DNA from: Lactonifactor sp. BIOML-A5
Lineage (GTDB): Bacteria; Bacillota; Clostridia; Lachnospirales; Lachnospiraceae
DNA length: 64,000 nucleotides
Direction: 5' to 3'
Assembly (NCBI RefSeq): GCF_009677585.1
Contig: NZ_WKYV01000013.1
Span: forward strand, 40,854-104,853
A program made the position numbers and the translations under genes. This document shows positions 60,733-64,000 of this stretch, piece by piece; position 1 is the first letter of the stretch; the number at the start of each line of letters is the position of its first letter. Under the pieces are notes generated by a model. It saw only the letters and a program-made list of their open reading frames with translations, had not been told where the DNA came from and did not search any database.

Positions 60733-63453
60733 ATGAACGATGCATCAGAAAATAAACCAGAAAATCATAAAAAGCATATATGTGCCGGTCTGCTGGCCCA
60801 TGTGGATGCAGGGAAAACCACACTGGCAGAGAGTATTTTGTACCTGAGCGGAAGTATTCGGCAGATGGGGAGAGTGGATCACCAGAATGCCTTTCTTGAT
60901 ACTTACGAACTGGAGCGTTCCAGGGGCATTACCATATTCTCGAAACAGGCAAAATTTCTGCTTGGGGATATAGAAGTGGCGCTTCTGGATACTCCGGGGC
61001 ATGTGGATTTTTCGGCAGAGATGGAGCGGACGCTTCAGATTCTGGACTATGCCATCCTTGTGATTAGCGGCGCCGACGGAGTCCAGGGACACGTGCAGAC
61101 ACTGTGGAGGCTGCTGAAACACTACAGAATACCGGTCTTTCTATTTGTGAACAAAATGGATCAAAATGGGGTAGAGAGGGATAAAATTCTGGGGGAATTG
61201 AAAGAAAAGCTTGACGAAAGATGCCTGGATTTTGGAGAGACTCAGGACCAGGAAGAATTTATGGAGAACCTGGCGATGTGTGACGAGACTGCTCTGGAGA
61301 GATACCTGGAAACCGGTAGAATAACTTCCAGGGAGACTGCCAAGCTTATAAGCGAGAGAAAAGTTTTCCCCTGTTATTTCGGATCTGCCCTGAAAATAAA
61401 GGGAGTAGACAAACTTCTGAGTGGATTAGAGGAGTATATGGTCTGCCCTTTTTATCCCGAAGAGTTTGGAGCAAAGGTTTATAAAATATCCAGAGATCCC
61501 CAGGGGAATCGTTTGACTCATATGAAGCTGACAGGGGGCTGCCTGAAGGTTAAGGATCTGCTTGCCGGTGGAGAAGATGGGTCAGGTGTAAGATGGGAGG
61601 AAAAGGTGGATCAGATCAGAATCTACTCTGGGGCGGGTTATGAGACAGTAAGTAAAGTGAAAGCGGGTTCTGTCTGTGCAGTGACAGGACTTGGACGGAC
61701 GTATTCCGGTCAGGGACTGGGGATAGAGTCCGCCTCAGAAGCACCTCTTCTGGAGCCTGTGCTGACATATCAGATTCTTCTTCCTGAGGGATGTGATGTA
61801 CATGGTATGTTTCTGAAGCTGCGGCAGCTGGAGGAAGAGGAACCGGAGCTTCATATCGTGTGGGAAAAGAGTACGGATGAGATACGGGCCCAAGTGATGG
61901 GCGAGATACAGATAGAGATTTTAAAGAGCATGATACAGGAACGTTTTGGCATAGAAGTGTCCTTCGGCGAGGGCAGTATTGTGTATAAAGAAACACTGGA
62001 AACCCGGGTGGAAGGGATCGGACACTTTGAGCCTCTCCGTCATTACGCAGAGGTTCATCTTCTGTTAGAGCCCTTAGAGCCGGGTGCAGGGCTTGTATTT
62101 GACACGGTCTGCAGTGAGGATATGCTGGACAGAAACTGGCAGAGATTAGTCCTGACCCATCTGAGGGAAAAAGTGCATAAGGGAGTGCTCACCGGCTCAG
62201 AGATAACCGATATGAAAATTACTCTGGTGGCTGGGAAAGCGCACCAGAAGCACACAGAGGGCGGTGATTTTCGGGAGGCTACGTACCGTGCGGTAAGGCA
62301 GGGTCTAATGAGCGGCAGGAGCATCCTTCTGGAACCTGTCTATGAGTTCCGGCTGGAGGTGCCCGCCGACAAGGTGGGACGGGCTCTGTCTGATATTCAA
62401 AAGATGTACGGCAGTTTTTCCCCTCCGGAGCTTGAGGAGGGCTCTGCAGTGATTCTGGGCAGTGCACCTGTGTCCGCCATGGGTGGATACCAGAGAGAAG
62501 TGATCGCCTATACCAGAGGAAGCGGAAGATTATTCTGCAGTCTGAAAGGCTACGAACCATGCCATAATGCAGAGGAGGTAATTGCTTCCATTGGATATGA
62601 GCCGGAGGCAGATCTTGAGAATCCTACGGGGTCAGTCTTCTGTTCTCATGGAGCCGGGTTTGTGGTACCCTGGGACCAGGTACCCGAATATATGCATGTG
62701 GATGGTGGATGGAGATTAAAGGAGGAAAAAAAAGAGGAGTATCCTCCGGAGTTATCCGTTTCTTCCGGATCCGGTTTTCGTGAAAGCTGGCAGAATGAAA
62801 AGGAACTGGAGGAGATTTTTGTCCGTACGTTCGGACCCATAAAACGGGAAAAAAATGCCTGGAATCGAAATCATGTCCCTTCCGGGGCAGGAGAAAAGGA
62901 AAGAAGACCGAGGAAGCCGGACAGCCAAAAGGAGTACCTTCTTGTCGACGGGTATAATATTATCTTTGCATGGGACGAGCTGAAAGAGCTGGCAGAAGTA
63001 AATATTGAGGGAGCCAGAAACAAACTTATGGATATTCTGTGCAATTATCAAGGATATAAAAAGAATACACTGATTCTGGTTTTTGACGCTTACAAAGTAG
63101 AGGGGAATCAGGGTGAGGTATTAAAATACCATAATATTCATGTGGTATATACCAAAGAGGCAGAGACGGCGGATCAATATATTGAAAAAGTGGCGCATGA
63201 AATTGGTAGAAAACACCAGGTCACTGTAGCCACTTCGGATGCCCTAGAACAGGTAATTATCCTCGGACAGGGGGCAGCCCGGCTGTCCGCTGCAGGGCTC
63301 AGGGAAGAGATACAGGCGGCCAATATTGAAATCAGAAATACTTATATGGGGACACATAAGGGGAATAAGAATTATCTGTTTAACCATCTTACCGAGGATA
63401 TGGCGGAATTGATGGAGGATGTGAGATTGGGGCGGAAGACGTTGGATGAATAG
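60733..63453 (+). CDS. TetM/EF-G-like GTPase fused to Rae1-like NYN ribonuclease
   Basis: 906 residues. The N-terminal part (about 1-660) is a TetM-family translation GTPase: AHVDAGKT at 22-29, DTPGH at 86-90, NKMD at 140-143, and a following EF-G-like domain II-V layout. A charged linker (about 680-735) leads to an NYN/PIN-like domain at about 735-885 matching Rae1/YacP: DGYN at 739-742, LVFDAYKVEGN (Asp785), TADQYIEK (Asp814) and ATSD (Asp836). Rae1 cuts mRNA in the ribosomal A site; TetM-type GTPases bind the same site. ATG at 60733 behind GAAAGGGG. Tetracycline protection versus a general ribosome-rescue function is not decided. Confidence 0.9.
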   Translation: MNDASENKPENHKKHICAGLLAHVDAGKTTLAESILYLSGSIRQMGRVDHQNAFLDTYELERSRGITIFSKQAKFLLGDIEVALLDTPGHVDFSAEMERTLQILDYAILVISGADGVQGHVQTLWRLLKHYRIPVFLFVNKMDQNGVERDKILGELKEKLDERCLDFGETQDQEEFMENLAMCDETALERYLETGRITSRETAKLISERKVFPCYFGSALKIKGVDKLLSGLEEYMVCPFYPEEFGAKVYKISRDPQGNRLTHMKLTGGCLKVKDLLAGGEDGSGVRWEEKVDQIRIYSGAGYETVSKVKAGSVCAVTGLGRTYSGQGLGIESASEAPLLEPVLTYQILLPEGCDVHGMFLKLRQLEEEEPELHIVWEKSTDEIRAQVMGEIQIEILKSMIQERFGIEVSFGEGSIVYKETLETRVEGIGHFEPLRHYAEVHLLLEPLEPGAGLVFDTVCSEDMLDRNWQRLVLTHLREKVHKGVLTGSEITDMKITLVAGKAHQKHTEGGDFREATYRAVRQGLMSGRSILLEPVYEFRLEVPADKVGRALSDIQKMYGSFSPPELEEGSAVILGSAPVSAMGGYQREVIAYTRGSGRLFCSLKGYEPCHNAEEVIASIGYEPEADLENPTGSVFCSHGAGFVVPWDQVPEYMHVDGGWRLKEEKKEEYPPELSVSSGSGFRESWQNEKELEEIFVRTFGPIKREKNAWNRNHVPSGAGEKERRPRKPDSQKEYLLVDGYNIIFAWDELKELAEVNIEGARNKLMDILCNYQGYKKNTLILVFDAYKVEGNQGEVLKYHNIHVVYTKEAETADQYIEKVAHEIGRKHQVTVATSDALEQVIILGQGAARLSAAGLREEIQAANIEIRNTYMGTHKGNKNYLFNHLTEDMAELMEDVRLGRKTLDE

Positions 63454-64000
63454 GGGTAAAATTGGGATTTAGGGGTGCAGCGCTTGGACTTCAGCTTAAA
63501 GTGATTCAAGTCGGAAAGTGTGAGGTGGCGGGGGGACGGTGAGAGGAATCCCGCGGCAGCGGGCTGGCTGGTTCGGGCGGGAGGGAGGCTTAAGTTCCGG
63601 GGACACCTCCGTCGCGAAGAGAGTCTAAGACAAAACCGGAATCCCCGCCGGAGCACCGTTCGTATGTGCAAAGAATGCTTGATGTGCATTCTCTGCCCAT
63701 GCTCACTTTTTTTCGGCCCGGACTGCCGAAAAAATCTCCTGCGGGAATCCCGGTTTTGCCTAAGACTCTCTAGTCACTCCTGCGGAATCGTCCCCGGAAT
63801 TTAAGCCCTCCCGCCCGCCCGAACCAGCCAGCCCACCGCCGCAGGATTCCTCTCACCTGGGTATGGGGAAGTTCCAGGGGGAGCTATTTATCCAAAACAT
63901 CGAGTCATTAATAGTGGGAAACAAGAGGAAAAGTGTACAACGTTCGACCTTCCCCACCCGTTTTCCGTGAATGTGAAGTGAGTCTCTGCCAGGTCAAGGG
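63454..64000. other. noncoding right end of the window
   Basis: 547 bp without a supported gene. Most of it is the palindromic element at 63539-63857. The rest, 63454-63538 and 63858-64000, shows nothing I can name. Confidence 0.6.
63539..63857. repeat. 319-bp interrupted palindrome, MITE-like
   Basis: GGTGAGAGGAATCC (63539-63552) is the exact reverse complement of 63844-63857, and imperfect pairing continues inward for about 100 bp (for example GGGCTGGCTGGTTCGGGCGGG against its mirror, and GAGAGTCTAAGACAAAACCGG against CCGGTTTTGCCTAAGACTCTC). Inner hairpins include AGAATGC/GCATTCT and TTTTTTCGG/CCGAAAAAA. It is far more GC-rich than its surroundings and has no gene. It may be a non-autonomous mobile repeat or a structured transcript. 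Confidence 0.75.

Noticed and set aside
60733-63453. Simple call as a tetracycline resistance gene
   Set aside because: The GTPase part resembles TetM-family proteins, but the chain is fused to an NYN nuclease and is not within a known resistance transposon; resistance cannot be asserted.

Overview
The window is a low-GC Firmicutes chromosome segment, most likely Lachnospiraceae or a close Clostridia relative. This rests on gene content and style (truA-rplM-rpsI order, strong AGGAGG ribosome binding sites, a TetM-like GTPase fused to a Rae1-like nuclease, Tn1549-type conjugation genes); no rRNA or marker gene fixes the species. 

Layout. (1) 1-1500: host truA (3' end), rplM and rpsI with a good sigma-A promoter and an L13-type leader. 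(2) About 1451-45858: a Tn1549-family integrative and conjugative element (ICE) inserted in the 3' end of rpsI. The att repeats are 50 bp, 41/50 identical, and both encode the same S9 C-terminus ([15 protein letters not shown]), so the element supplies a replacement 3' end plus its own terminator, and the displaced host 3' end with the host terminator lies at 45809-45936. The ICE carries parA/parB, a 5'-truncated giant SNF2-type helicase, a regulatory and mobilisation block (XRE, SLOG, TOPRIM, DpnD/PcfM, MobC, relaxase, PcfB), a type IV secretion operon (VirD4, Maff2, TrbL/VirB6, PrgI, VirB4, sortase B, CHAP hydrolase), a 10-kb cargo of efflux and redox/detoxification genes, and an exit module (sigma factor, MazF-like protein, excisionase, two tandem tyrosine integrases). 

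(3) Nested in the ICE at 13565-20613 is a second element, a 7.05-kb integrative mobilisable element (IME) with a large serine recombinase, MOBV relaxase fragment and oriT, RepA-like ATPase with iteron-like repeats, TnpV and a LytTR-regulator/membrane-protein pair. It splits virD4 exactly in frame (404 + 202 codons), so the ICE should be unable to conjugate until the IME excises. 

(4) 46053-50341: host genes for an NhaC antiporter, alanine dehydrogenase, a LuxR-type regulator and an acetyltransferase. (5) 50500-55268: a TetR-regulated two-subunit ABC exporter followed by an 84-codon serine-recombinase remnant, probably a decayed mobile island. (6) 55265-60622: a double-winged-helix GntR regulator divergent from an HD-GYP response regulator and a hybrid histidine kinase. 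(7) 60733-63453: a 906-residue TetM/EF-G-like GTPase fused to a Rae1/YacP-like NYN ribonuclease. (8) 63539-63857: a GC-rich 319-bp interrupted palindrome. 

The most interesting points are the GTPase-nuclease fusion, the ICE/IME nesting with gene-restoring target sites, and hairpins that bury ribosome binding sites at four places in the two elements.
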